Assembly (NCBI RefSeq): GCF_050314255.1
Contig: NZ_JBNPMZ010000011.1
Coordinates: 1 to 64,000, forward strand
Direction of reading: 5' to 3'
Length of the DNA: 64,000 nt
Source: Claveliimonas sp034178805
GTDB lineage: Bacteria > Bacillota > Clostridia > Lachnospirales > Lachnospiraceae
In this document: positions 8,098 to 15,853 of the stretch, piece after piece
Layout of the letters: every line of letters begins with the position of its first letter
Position numbering within the stretch: position 1 is the stretch's first letter
Translations under genes and position numbers: made by a program
The notes under the pieces: generated by a model
Seen by the model: the letters and a program-made list of their open reading frames with translations, nothing else
What the model was told of the DNA's origin: nothing
The model's database searches: none

Positions 8098-8304
8098 AAG
8101 ATTCTTCCTCCAGTTCTAAAATCTTAACTTTTTGTTCAGAAAGTACACTGGCTCTGTACTATCCAAACAAGGATAACTGTATTTTAACATATTATTCATA
8201 AAAACATAAGCACATTTCAAAATTTCGTGATTTGCTGGCGAGTAACAACATCCAAATGTGAACTACTCAGCAATTGAATTACCGAGGTTTCCCGCTTTTT
8301 TATC
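8098..8304 (-). promoter_or_regulatory. leader and promoter region of the EIICB gene
   Basis: This 207-base gap holds two small adjacent inverted repeats in the transcript leader, AGTACA/TGTACT (8142-8160) and TATCC/GGATA (8160-8175), and an AT-rich stretch with a TTAAAAT -10-like box just upstream. The repeats could be a regulatory leader, but no clear RAT antiterminator site or cre box was recognised. Confidence 0.3.
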
Positions 8305-8844
8305 CTAAAAATCATATCGAATTACTGCACAGTTCTTCACACCCCACGCAGCATATTCTTCGTTCGTCATATCTGTAAAATATGACTGCACCACTCTGGC
8401 AATTCCATTGTGAGCCACAAGAATGTATGTCTTCTCATCAGACTCTGCTTTGATCTCATCAAGCAGATTGTAGATTCTCTGAGCCAGACGAAGTGTTGAT
8501 TCACCGCCCTCATGGCTGCAGGCAAAGAACTCCTTGGCCTTCTTGAAATCCTGTCCATCACGAGGAGTGGATTCCCACTTACCAAAGTTCTGCTCGATCA
8601 ATCTCGGTTCCACTCGCCATGGAATCCCTGTCATTTCGGAAATCAGCTGCGCTGTATCCACAGCCCGGCTAAGCGGAGAGCAGAGAATCTCATCAGCTTT
8701 AATTCCTTCGGCAATAATCTTACGACCAGTTTCTCTGGCCTGCTCGCGCCCATATTCTGTCAGCGGGCTGTCGGTAGCTCCACAAATCTTATTCTCAACA
8801 TTCCACACGGTCTGGCCGTGGCGAACAAAATAAAAATGTCCCAT
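8305..8844 (-). CDS. histidine phosphatase family protein
   Basis: 179 residues of the phosphoglycerate-mutase-like branch. The phosphorylated His lies in HFYFVRHGQTVWN (RHG motif, residues 8-10), followed by TDSPLTEYGREQA and SPLSRAVDTAQL; the second catalytic His is in LVAHNGIARV. Such enzymes remove phosphate from small metabolites or proteins; the substrate cannot be told from sequence. The start is set by GGAGAATGAGTAATG. It lies about 30 bases downstream of the YgjP-like gene, so the two may be cotranscribed. Confidence 0.88.
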   Translation of the reverse strand: MGHFYFVRHGQTVWNVENKICGATDSPLTEYGREQARETGRKIIAEGIKADEILCSPLSRAVDTAQLISEMTGIPWRVEPRLIEQNFGKWESTPRDGQDFKKAKEFFACSHEGGESTLRLAQRIYNLLDEIKAESDEKTYILVAHNGIARVVQSYFTDMTNEEYAAWGVKNCAVIRYDF

Positions 8845-8877
8845 TACTCATTCTCCATTCTCTTTTCTGAATTACCT

Positions 8878-9435
8878 TTATTCCTGCCTCCGCATAATTC
8901 TTCCGCCTTCATTTTTTAGCCATTGAACCTGTTTCTTATAATCCGGAAGAATCTTCGCAACCTCATCCCAGAATGCTTTGGAATGATTCATTTCTTTTCT
9001 ATGACAAAGCTCATGAACCACCACATAATCGATGACTTCCGGTGGAGTCAGCATTAACAAACAATTAAAATTAAGATTGCCCTTGCTGCTGCAGCTCCCC
9101 CACCTGGTTTTCTGGTTACGAATAGTGATCCCACCATAATTCACTCCTACCTGCTTTGAAAAATAAGCAACTCTACCAGGTATATACTCCAAAGCCTTAT
9201 CTGCCAGTTCCTGAATCTCTGCATAAGATAATGGTTCTATATTTTCCGCTTCGTATAATGCCTTCTTTTCCTGAATCTTATCTATAGATTTTCGAATCCA
9301 GCTTTCCTTTTCCTGTAAAATTCGTTCTATCTCTTTTGAGGAAGCGCACATTGGCGCTCTTACCGTTACTGTCAGGTCAGAATTTACCTGAATTGTCATC
9401 GTTTTTCTATTTGATCTGATAACTGTAACCTCCAC
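8878..9435 (-). CDS. YgjP-like (M48/DUF45) metallopeptidase domain protein, intact copy
   Basis: 185 residues. The zinc motif HELCHRKEMNHSKAFW near residue 142 gives HExxH-type ligands (HELCH) with a third His in NHS, and WGSCSSKGNLNFN is the conserved upstream motif of the YgjP family. Substrates are unknown; the enzyme is expected to be cytoplasmic. The start is GTG at 9435, spaced six bases from AGGAGG; an ATG in the same spot is in another frame. A shortened second copy lies at 11484-11861, and the two bracket the HipA-like module. Confidence 0.88.
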   Translation of the reverse strand: MEVTVIRSNRKTMTIQVNSDLTVTVRAPMCASSKEIERILQEKESWIRKSIDKIQEKKALYEAENIEPLSYAEIQELADKALEYIPGRVAYFSKQVGVNYGGITIRNQKTRWGSCSSKGNLNFNCLLMLTPPEVIDYVVVHELCHRKEMNHSKAFWDEVAKILPDYKKQVQWLKNEGGRIMRRQE

Positions 9436-9498
9436 ATGAATCCTCCTAAAAAAATTATCTATGGCATTTATAGTATACAGAGCAAATATGCCTGCCTA

Positions 9499-10392
9499 TC
9501 AATCTAACGCCCGGATTTTTCTATAAAAAGTAGATTTCGAACTGATTTTCGTCCTTCTCATTGCTTCCTCCACAGTTATAAGACCTTCCTTCAGTTCTTG
9601 ATTTGCCTGGCGAAGAACCATTTCATCAACTACTATTGGCTTTCTGCCAGTATATTTTCCTTCCTTTTTTGCATGCTCAATTCCCATTCTTCTATTCGAT
9701 GCATGTTCACGTCTTGTAATAATCCTTTGAGTCACTACAACAGGAACCATTGCTGCTCGTGTCATTGTGTCAACTAATATCTGGCCACTTTGATTAATGA
9801 TATCCACTCCATTTGTGATTACTGTAAATATTCCATCGGTAAATCCTGCTGTAGTATCTGCAATTGCTTCCAGAGAATCCACAATGATCCTATCTCCATA
9901 TTGCAGCGTCGATAGCATTCCAGATGTGAATTCTTCCACCACTTGTGACGCTCTTCTTCTTTCAACAATCAAATTATCATTCGCAGAACACATCGTAGTC
10001 CTGAGCAGCCATTCAAAACGATCATAATAATCAAGACCAACCGCGTCAAGAATATCCCAAAGATCCTCTCTGTTTTCCGAAGGAGTTCTTTCTGCAATAA
10101 AAGTTGGAATATAGTTTACTCTGTAATATCGTTCTAACCGAAGATCCATATCGATTCCCGGTATCCCTTGAAATACACTTGCAGGAAGTCCGTCAATAAT
10201 CTCCCAATATGGACTAATAACATACTGGAAATTCTCTTCGTCAAATTCCTGATAATCAATTTGAGCGACACTAATCTTTTCACCGCTCTTCATAACTGCC
10301 TTAATAATTCCAGAATTAACATAGGAAGGATTACCTGCAAGCGGTGTCGTTATTCTATTTCTTGGCTGCCAATCTGAAACCACTGCTCGCAT
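9499..10392 (-). CDS. fusion: HipA-associated N-terminal region plus serine-recombinase-like C-terminal half
   Basis: 297 residues. Residues 1 to about 147 (WQPRNRITTPLAGNPSYVN, RTPSENREDLWDIL, DRFEWLLRTTM) resemble, from memory, a protein encoded beside HipA-like kinases in Lachnospiraceae. Residues about 150-297 look like a serine recombinase without its front: DRIIVDSLEAIADTT, then RRMGIEHAKKEGKYTGRKP and a helix-turn-helix (TVEEAMRRTKISSKSTFYRKI). The catalytic Ser region of resolvases is absent, so strand exchange is unlikely and a DNA-binding role, such as autoregulation of the kinase operon, is inferred. It starts 14 bases after the kinase gene, with AGGAGG before the ATG. Confidence 0.65.
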   Translation of the reverse strand: MRAVVSDWQPRNRITTPLAGNPSYVNSGIIKAVMKSGEKISVAQIDYQEFDEENFQYVISPYWEIIDGLPASVFQGIPGIDMDLRLERYYRVNYIPTFIAERTPSENREDLWDILDAVGLDYYDRFEWLLRTTMCSANDNLIVERRRASQVVEEFTSGMLSTLQYGDRIIVDSLEAIADTTAGFTDGIFTVITNGVDIINQSGQILVDTMTRAAMVPVVVTQRIITRREHASNRRMGIEHAKKEGKYTGRKPIVVDEMVLRQANQELKEGLITVEEAMRRTKISSKSTFYRKIRALD

Positions 10393-10406
10393 ATCACTAA
10401 CCTCCT

Positions 10407-11261
10407 TTATCTTGACATTAATCCATTATATGATTTGAGCAATATCTTTTCATATCTCTGTTTAAGAATCGTTTTATAAAATTCTTTACGTTTCTCACTT
10501 ATATTTTCCACTGAATCAATCAATTTATTAATTTTGTCAAAATCAACTCTCTCTACAATTCTGATAAGCGCATTATTGCATTCTTCAAAAGCCAGGCTCG
10601 ATATAATTTCATAATACGAATTTTTCCTTCCCTTATACTTCACTTGTGAGGTAGGAAATTTATAAATACGCATATCTATTTCTTCCTGGTTACCAAGAAC
10701 TGCCTCAATTCTTTCATCCGTATTTAACTGTGGAAATAAACTGGAACCATTATCAAAAACAGGTGAAAGTCTATATTTATTGTCCTTTTTGATGAATCCC
10801 CAATTGCTTCCATGACGGTCAAAATTTGCAATAAAGGCATCTACAATAAACATATCCCAAAACAAATCTATAGTCTGCTCAACATCTGTTAGTTTTACAT
10901 TCTCCTGAAGCATATTAATGATATCTTCATAAGAATATTGATACTTTTCTTTATCCTGCTCAAGGGAACTATCACCAACGCCATTAAATGGTACAAACAC
11001 TTCATCTTCTCCAAGGAAATCTTGTATCACCACGACATGCTCCCCCTTATATGTTCCCAAAAATGTTTCTTGTGTTTCAATTCCAAGCAACGAAAAAATA
11101 TGACTTCCTAAATACTCTGAAACATGATTAAAACGTAAGCCTTCTCGCGAATTCTTTTGAAACTTAACCAAATAAGGCTTCTCAGATATAAGAATAGATT
11201 TTTTTCGTTCAGCACCGGAATAATATCGATTTCCATCTGGATATCTGGAATAATCCAGCAT
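10407..11261 (-). CDS. HipA-like (CtkA-type) serine/threonine kinase
   Basis: 284 residues with the HipA C-terminal kinase pattern: FIVDAFIANFDRHGSNWGF (catalytic Asp and Asn of DRHxxNxG) and LSPVFDNGSSLFP (metal-binding Asp), plus a nucleotide-binding Lys candidate in YLVKFQKN. HipA-type kinases are toxins of toxin-antitoxin pairs, but single-domain CtkA-like kinases also have other roles. The start is placed at ATG 11261, seven bases from GGGGTG; the longer frame to 11339 would run across a perfect TTGACA/TATAAT promoter and is rejected. First gene of a two-gene operon with the recombinase-like fusion protein. Confidence 0.82.
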   Translation of the reverse strand: MLDYSRYPDGNRYYSGAERKKSILISEKPYLVKFQKNSREGLRFNHVSEYLGSHIFSLLGIETQETFLGTYKGEHVVVIQDFLGEDEVFVPFNGVGDSSLEQDKEKYQYSYEDIINMLQENVKLTDVEQTIDLFWDMFIVDAFIANFDRHGSNWGFIKKDNKYRLSPVFDNGSSLFPQLNTDERIEAVLGNQEEIDMRIYKFPTSQVKYKGRKNSYYEIISSLAFEECNNALIRIVERVDFDKINKLIDSVENISEKRKEFYKTILKQRYEKILLKSYNGLMSR

Positions 11262-11279
11262 AATCATCACCCCATTTAT

Positions 11280-11333
11280 ATTATATGAGTCAATATTTTT
11301 AGTGTCAATAGGTTTAGTTTTAATTTTGACACT
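11280..11333 (-). promoter_or_regulatory. promoter of the HipA-like operon with an 8-bp inverted-repeat operator
   Basis: Minus strand TTGACA (11303-11308), 17 bases, TATAAT (11280-11285), a full consensus promoter giving a leader of about 12 bases. AGTGTCAA (11301-11308) and TTGACACT (11326-11333) form a perfect inverted repeat with a 17-base spacer, one arm covering the -35 box. This is a typical autoregulation site; the HTH at the end of the fusion protein is the obvious candidate ligand. Confidence 0.75.
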
Positions 11334-11483
11334 TATCAAGATGTTTATTCAGCTCATATATCGAACTCCCAAATTAAAAAACACCCTGAAGAATCGCTTC
11401 CTCAAGGCTCGTATAAAATCATCTTTATTGAATCATTTTACTGTTCCCAGCCATAATGTCCAATTTTTCATTCTCCATACTCT

Positions 11484-11861
11484 TCAGAAATCTTTTGAAT
11501 GATTCATTTCTTTCCTGTGGCAAAGCTCGTGAACCACTACATAATCGATGACTTCCGGTGGAGTCAGCATTAACAAACAGTTGAAATTAAGATTTCCCTT
11601 TCTACTGCAGCTCCCCCACCTCGTTTTCTGGTTACGAATAGTGATTCTGCCGCAATCCACTCCTACCTGCTTCGAAAAATAAGCAACTCCACTGGGTATA
11701 TACTCCAAAGCCTTATCTGACAGTTCCTGAATCTCAGCATAAGATAATGGGTCTATCTCTTTTGAGTAAGCGCGCATTGGCGCTCTTACCGTTACTGTCA
11801 GGTCAGAATTCACCTGGATTGCCATCGTTTTTCTATTTGATCTGATAACTGTAACCTCCAC
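11484..11861 (-). pseudogene. damaged second copy of the YgjP-like metallopeptidase gene
   Basis: The frame is nearly identical to the gene at 8878-9435, with the same GTG start and AGGAGG. It has lost 30 codons between residues of SKEI and PLSYAEIQ, and it stops after MNHSKDF, so the last 30 or so residues are gone, although HELCH and the next His remain. The internal loss matches recombination between two GTTCTAT repeats present in the intact copy (9234-9240 and 9324-9330, 90 bases apart). It is not expected to fold normally. Confidence 0.85.
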
Positions 11862-11873
11862 GTGAATCCTCCT
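11494..11873 (-). repeat. direct repeat of 8979-9447 (YgjP gene region)
   Basis: This stretch matches 8979-9447 in the same orientation with scattered substitutions and one 90-base deletion, and homology reaches into the shared upstream sequence with the ribosome binding site. The two copies bracket the HipA-like operon. Confidence 0.85.
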
Positions 11874-11913
11874 TACAACTCGGCATTGATCTTATCAATC
11901 AAAGAAAGTATAT

Positions 11914-12378
11914 TTATTCTATAAAGTTTGAATTAATCATTACCTGCCTCATCTGCGCCTTCGAAACACTATCATGTATTTCTCGTGCCAAAGGGATTCT
12001 TTTTATCTCAACGTCAAACTGCCTTATGCTTTCTGCGATAAATGATTCTCCCTTTAGATACTTCTCCACTCGTTCATCAGCAACAACAATAATTTTCCTA
12101 AATTGCACTCCTTTGCTTTTTTCAAGCAACAGCATTTTTAAAATGTCCTGCGAAATCTTATGCTGCTGTCCAACCTTCAATTTCCCGATATGAGCATATA
12201 TCTCACATATTATTTTATCTTTTTCCGAATACATATCCGGCTCAATATGAACCCCATCTGACAAATATACTTTTGTATTTCTTTCAAACAAACATCCCAG
12301 CCACTCTTCAACAGCATTTGCAATAAAGTTCTCTGCTTCCTGTTGTTCTGCGGAATTCGATTTACTTGTATCTATCAT
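11914..12378 (-). CDS. hypothetical protein, PD-(D/E)XK-like
   Basis: 154 residues from the ATG at 12378, which overlaps the TGA of the NucS-like remnant by four bases (ATGA) and is preferred over a longer frame to 12414. The run VHIEPDMYSEKDKIICEIYAH has the D-(x)n-E-x-Y look of a PD-(D/E)XK nuclease core, followed by helices (HKISQDILKMLLLEKSKG) and a strand KIIVVAD. No family was recognised with certainty. Overlap with a degraded NucS-like nuclease gene suggests the two once formed an operon. Confidence 0.6.
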   Translation of the reverse strand: MIDTSKSNSAEQQEAENFIANAVEEWLGCLFERNTKVYLSDGVHIEPDMYSEKDKIICEIYAHIGKLKVGQQHKISQDILKMLLLEKSKGVQFRKIIVVADERVEKYLKGESFIAESIRQFDVEIKRIPLAREIHDSVSKAQMRQVMINSNFIE

Positions 12379-12700
12379 TTGTTTTCTCTCCTGAAAGCGT
12401 AAATTCTCATACATTTACCATTATGTACTTTCTCAATTAATTCCCTGGTAGGAGAATTAAGGCAAATTATTCCATAAACTTTTTTGTCCTTGTATTCCGT
12501 ACTGTGTTCAAACCAATCTAAATAATTCGCAGTCTGTATGCATCATCATAACCTGAATCCTTCTTTAATTCAATAACATACAAATTGCCCTCATCATCTT
12601 CACACAAAAGATCCAACCGCCCAACTGGTATAATAAACTGCCGTCCATAAAGACCTTTTCTCTTGTACATTTTAAGTTTTAGTCCAAACTCCATCCCAAT
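12375..12700 (-). pseudogene. NucS/DUF91-like endonuclease, frameshifted and 5'-truncated
   Basis: Two frames join into one protein: GMEFGLKLKMYKRKG..GRLDLLCEDDEGNLYVIELKKDSGYDDAY, then after a frame change LDWFEHSTEYKDKKVYGIICLNSP..RIYAFRRENK. The GRLDLL...VIELKK pattern is the nuclease core of NucS/DUF91-type proteins. Inserting about four bases after GCATAC (giving ...AYEQTANYLDWF) restores one frame, so a 4-base deletion near 12530 is inferred. The N-terminal part is also missing, so the gene is dead. Confidence 0.75.
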
Positions 12701-12705
12701 GCCAC

Positions 12706-12812
12706 CTACTTCAACTTCAATCCATCACTAAATGCTTTACCTACAACACCACCAAGCCCTGTGTATGTATTATTACAAGGATCAAAGGAAATAGGATTTG
12801 AATTCCTTCTTC
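12706..12812 (-). pseudogene. short remnant between AKR gene and NucS remnant
   Basis: A small frame reads ...NSNPISFDPCNNTYTGLGGVVGK.. to LKLK and stops at 12706. It has no good ribosome binding site or recognised family. It is listed as probable debris of a third gene in the decayed stretch. Confidence 0.25.
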
Positions 12813-13667
12813 TTACCAATTTTTCTTTTCCTTCTCGCTACGATTATTTTTCTTTCGTTCTTCAACCATCTTCACAAACCATTCGACCATAGCAGGATCC
12901 TGATGCGAGAAGAAGCTTGAGGTTGCAGTGTCAAGCCCGGCAAGCGTATTCATTTCCTCATTTGTCAATTCAAAATCAAATACATTGATGTTTTCTACCA
13001 TTCTTTCATAGTGGGTAGATTTAGGAATTACTACTACTCCTCTCTGGAGATTCCATCTGAGCATTACCTGCGCTGCGGTCTTACCATATTTATCACCAAT
13101 AGCCTTAACCACTTCATTTTCGAATGTGTTTCCACGTCCTTCTCCAAATGGTGCCCATGCCTCTAACTGCACGTTGTATTTATCAGCATACTCTTTCAGC
13201 TGCTTCTGCTGATTGAATATATGAACTTCCATTTGCGTAATCATTGGCTTAATGCGATTGAAATTCACAAACTCCACCATTCTGTCCACATAGAAATTGG
13301 AAATACCAATAGCTCTGACTTTTCCTTCTTCATACAAATCTTCAAGCGCTCTCCACGCCCCATACGTATCACCAAATGGCTGATGAAGGAGTACGAGATC
13401 CAGGTAATCTGTCTGCAGTTTCTTCATGGATTCCAGAACAGACTGTCTGGCATTCTCATATCCATAATGCTCAATCCATACCTTTGTTGTAAGGAAAATC
13501 TCTTCACGGGGAATTCCACTTTTTTTGATGGCAGAACCCACTTCCTCTTCATTGAAATAGGACTGTGCTGTATCAATCAGGCGATAGCCTGCTTTCAGAG
13601 CATCCAACACACAATGTTCGCACTCTGCCTTTGTCACCTGATATACTCCATATCCCAACTGCGGCAT
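12813..13667 (-). CDS. aldo/keto reductase, N-terminus lost
   Basis: The body is a typical (beta/alpha)8 AKR: MPQLGYGVYQV, then AGYRLIDTAQSYFNEEEVG (catalytic Asp and Tyr), a Lys in FLTTKVW, LVLLHQPFGD (catalytic His), GISNF and IPKSTHYERM (NADP site). Family members begin with about ten residues like MEYITLNNGVK before MPQLGYG; here these are replaced by an unrelated stretch that belongs to a facing MerR gene. The frame upstream to 13754 is therefore not native. The ATG of MPQ could still start translation, but without the first strand and native promoter it may be a pseudogene. Confidence 0.85.
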   Translation of the reverse strand: MPQLGYGVYQVTKAECEHCVLDALKAGYRLIDTAQSYFNEEEVGSAIKKSGIPREEIFLTTKVWIEHYGYENARQSVLESMKKLQTDYLDLVLLHQPFGDTYGAWRALEDLYEEGKVRAIGISNFYVDRMVEFVNFNRIKPMITQMEVHIFNQQKQLKEYADKYNVQLEAWAPFGEGRGNTFENEVVKAIGDKYGKTAAQVMLRWNLQRGVVVIPKSTHYERMVENINVFDFELTNEEMNTLAGLDTATSSFFSHQDPAMVEWFVKMVEERKKNNRSEKEKKNW

Positions 13668-13890
13668 GAGTATTTCTGAAATGAAAGAATACATCAATCT
13701 TTGCCTTGCAGGGGAATCTACTATTCCGGAACGAAAAAGGATTCTTGATATCAAGCGAAATGCTTTATTAGAGCAATTAAAACAGGTTCAGGAATGTATT
13801 GATTATATTGACTGGAAACAGGGTTTCTATGATGATGTTCTGTCTGGAAAAACCAGGTATTACAGCAACCTGATTAGTACAGATAATTAG
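13666..13890 (+). pseudogene. MerR-family regulator, C-terminal part only
   Basis: Plus-strand frame MSISEMKEYINLCLAGESTIPERKRILDIKRNALLEQ.. to TDN is the second half of a MerR regulator: end of the helix-turn-helix domain and the long coiled coil. The DNA-binding start (about 55-60 residues) is missing. It abuts the equally truncated AKR gene on the other strand, so one deletion seems to have removed both 5' ends and the shared divergent promoter. MerR genes next to AKR genes in this orientation are common in Lachnospiraceae. Confidence 0.82.
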
Positions 13891-13921
13891 CAAAATCATT
13901 TCAAAAAGCATGCAAGGGACA

Positions 13922-14338
13922 CTAATGCCCCTTGTGCTTTTCCTTTTTCTTTTGCTGCTTCAGTTCAAACAGACGCTGTTCTTCAGCCTCTCTTTTCTCT
14001 CGGTTTCGAGCTTTGCGTTCCTGTTTGTTCTGTTCCTGCTGTAATTTCAACGCCTGCTGTGATTTTGTGCCAATGCCGGTTTCTTGCATCTGCTTTTTTG
14101 CATAACGCTGCATTCTCTTTGGATTCTTTTTTATCTCCTTTACAACAGTGTCAACAGCCGGACTGAAGTGTAAACTAAAATAGCATTTTGAAATTAACTC
14201 CTGCACTTCATAATCTTTTGGTTCTGCACCAAAAGTTACTTTTGCAACGGATAGCTTGCCCTCTTCACATCTTTCAAAGACACCTACCCAGAACGGATCA
14301 TCAAAATACACGGTCAGTTTTCCGCTTACATGGTCCAT
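13922..14338 (-). CDS. yjdF: YjdF family protein (DUF2992)
   Basis: 138 residues from MDHVSGKLTVYFDDPFW (ATG at 14338 after GGAGGGATGATT); a longer frame to 14380 runs into the leader RNA. The N-terminal half is the conserved YjdF core (FDDPFWVGVFER, VAKVTFGAEPKDYEV, FSPAV); the C-terminal half is a Lys/Glu/Gln-rich coiled tail (KQERKARNREKREAEEQ). YjdF has no proven biochemical role, but its mRNA is classically controlled by the yjdF azaaromatic-sensing riboswitch, and a matching structured leader is present directly upstream. Confidence 0.9.
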   Translation of the reverse strand: MDHVSGKLTVYFDDPFWVGVFERCEEGKLSVAKVTFGAEPKDYEVQELISKCYFSLHFSPAVDTVVKEIKKNPKRMQRYAKKQMQETGIGTKSQQALKLQQEQNKQERKARNREKREAEEQRLFELKQQKKKEKHKGH

Positions 14339-14374
14339 AATCATCCCTCCTATAATAGATAATGAACAAAGAAT

Positions 14375-14458
14375 GGACAACCCGGAGGGGCAGGTTACTT
14401 ACCCTATTTTCATAGGACGGCCGGGCTACCTACCGGCTCTAGCACATCTTCAGATGTA
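14375..14458 (-). promoter_or_regulatory. yjdF-motif riboswitch (azaaromatic sensor)
   Basis: The minus-strand leader folds well: ACATCT/AGATGT hairpin (14444-14457), a seven-pair helix GGUAGGU with ACCUGCC (14428-14434 with 14389-14395), and an internal CCUAU-GAAA-AUAGG hairpin (14403-14416). It ends about 40 bases before the yjdF start. Location and architecture fit the yjdF riboswitch class; the class consensus was recalled rather than aligned. Confidence 0.72.
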
Positions 14459-14483
14459 CATTGCGTTTTTATCTTTGTGATTG

Positions 14484-15143
14484 TTACCTTGATTTCAATT
14501 CAAAATGTTTATCAAACCATCTGCTGTATGCCCCGATCAGCGGCCCGTTACAGCACGCCATAATCAGTGTTCCCACACCGATCGCTACGATTTTGTGGAA
14601 CATAACCAAAGTAAGTATCAGAGAAAGCGCAAGGAAGGCCAGGTCAAATGCTAATTTAAATTTGGGCAGCTCTATGTGGTATTTTTCACTTACCCCTTTC
14701 ACGAAGAATTCATAGACCTGCGGGTAATAGCGGTTTTTAAAATAGAGTGTAACGCCTAATACATTTATAAAAAACCCGACTACAAAATAGACGATTCGCA
14801 GCTGTATCGGAAGGGTTCCCGTCGGGTAAATGTCCGGGTTCAGATGGGGAATCCATGTTCTCCACAGATCCAGAATGAATCCGTAGATGATTCCGGAAAG
14901 AAATGCTCCGAAATACAGAAGTTTTATTTTCCGCATTATGATACAGAAAAGGATAAATAATATCCCCTGTACCACGTATTCTGCCTGCCCGAAGGTTAAT
15001 AATCCTGTTTTTACGCTGACAAGATATGCCGGAGACACAATGACAGACAAGCCAAAATCTGCCGCCGCGAGCATGGCCGTTGCCAGAGATAATATGGCTG
15101 CCCCCAGAATATACACTAATTCATGACTAACTCGAATCTTCAT
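14484..15143 (-). CDS. DUF6198/YczE-type integral membrane protein
   Basis: 219 residues from MKIRVSHELVY. The ATG overlaps the preceding ABC ATPase stop (TAATG) and GGGGAGGT sits before it, so the longer frame to 15215 is rejected. Five or so hydrophobic helices are evident (YILGAAILSLATAML, FGLSVIVSPAYLVS, VVGFFINVLGVTLYF and others), typical of YczE/YitT-like proteins. Function is unknown; its place as last gene of the efflux block suggests a transport-related role. Confidence 0.8.
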   Translation of the reverse strand: MKIRVSHELVYILGAAILSLATAMLAAADFGLSVIVSPAYLVSVKTGLLTFGQAEYVVQGILFILFCIIMRKIKLLYFGAFLSGIIYGFILDLWRTWIPHLNPDIYPTGTLPIQLRIVYFVVGFFINVLGVTLYFKNRYYPQVYEFFVKGVSEKYHIELPKFKLAFDLAFLALSLILTLVMFHKIVAIGVGTLIMACCNGPLIGAYSRWFDKHFELKSR

Positions 15144-15853
15144 TAGGTTACCTCCCCATTGCCACCCGTCTCGGAAGCAATCTTTCCATCCTTTAATAAT
15201 ATGATCCTGTTGCAATATTCTGCCATTGCCGGATCATGTGTGACCATTATGATAGTCTTGTTCAACTCCCTGTTTATCTGGGTTAAGGCGTCAATCACGA
15301 TTTTTCCGGACTGTGAGTCCAGATTGCCGGTCGGTTCATCTGCCAGGATCAGATCCGGTTCATTCATCAGAGCCCGGCAGATCGCAGTTCTTTGCTTCTC
15401 TCCTCCTGATAATTCATAGGGATGTTTGTAGAGAAGCTTTTCTATCTGGAATTTGGAACTCAGCATATGTACCTTTTCTTTAATAACCTGAGATTTCCCT
15501 TTTCCCAAGATCATTGGAAGCATAATATTCTCTTCCACCGTCAGGCTGTCCATCAGATAGTAGTCCTGAAAAATGAATCCTATTTTATTCCTTCTTATAT
15601 CTGCCAGTTCATCCGGATAGCATTTCCCGGTATCCTGCCCTCCCAGGATATAGCTTCCCTCCGTTGGCTTATCAATCAATCCCAGCACTTTGAGCAAAGT
15701 CGTTTTACCACATCCGGATTTCCCCATAATCCCTACGAACTCGCCCTCCATCACAGAAAAGCTTATCTTCTTCAATACTTCAACTTCTTTCTTTTCCCCA
15801 TTCCCGGGGATCTGATAATTCCTGACTAAATTGCTGACTTCTAATATCTTCAT
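15143..15853 (-). CDS. ABC transporter ATP-binding protein (MacB/LolD type)
   Basis: 236 residues with Walker A GKSGCGKTTLLKV near 43, Q-loop FIFQDYYLMDSL, signature LSGGEKQRTAICRAL, Walker B LILADEPTGNLD and switch His in IMVTHD. This family powers FtsX-like permeases that act on peptides or antibiotics at the cell surface and do not carry ordinary substrates through the membrane. The start codon overlaps the permease stop by four bases (ATGA), so the pair is translationally coupled. Confidence 0.93.
   Translation of the reverse strand: MKILEVSNLVRNYQIPGNGEKKEVEVLKKISFSVMEGEFVGIMGKSGCGKTTLLKVLGLIDKPTEGSYILGGQDTGKCYPDELADIRRNKIGFIFQDYYLMDSLTVEENIMLPMILGKGKSQVIKEKVHMLSSKFQIEKLLYKHPYELSGGEKQRTAICRALMNEPDLILADEPTGNLDSQSGKIVIDALTQINRELNKTIIMVTHDPAMAEYCNRIILLKDGKIASETGGNGEVT

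Noticed and set aside
11262..11339. N-terminal extension of the HipA-like kinase
   Set aside because: The extension overlaps a consensus promoter and an inverted-repeat operator; a better ribosome binding site exists for ATG 11261.
12500..12560. Selenocysteine or recoding as explanation for the NucS-like gene
   Set aside because: The break is a frame change, not a single in-frame UGA, and the 5' part is also missing.
13668..13754. N-terminal extension of the aldo/keto reductase
   Set aside because: These codons are antisense to a MerR coding region and do not match the AKR N-terminus.
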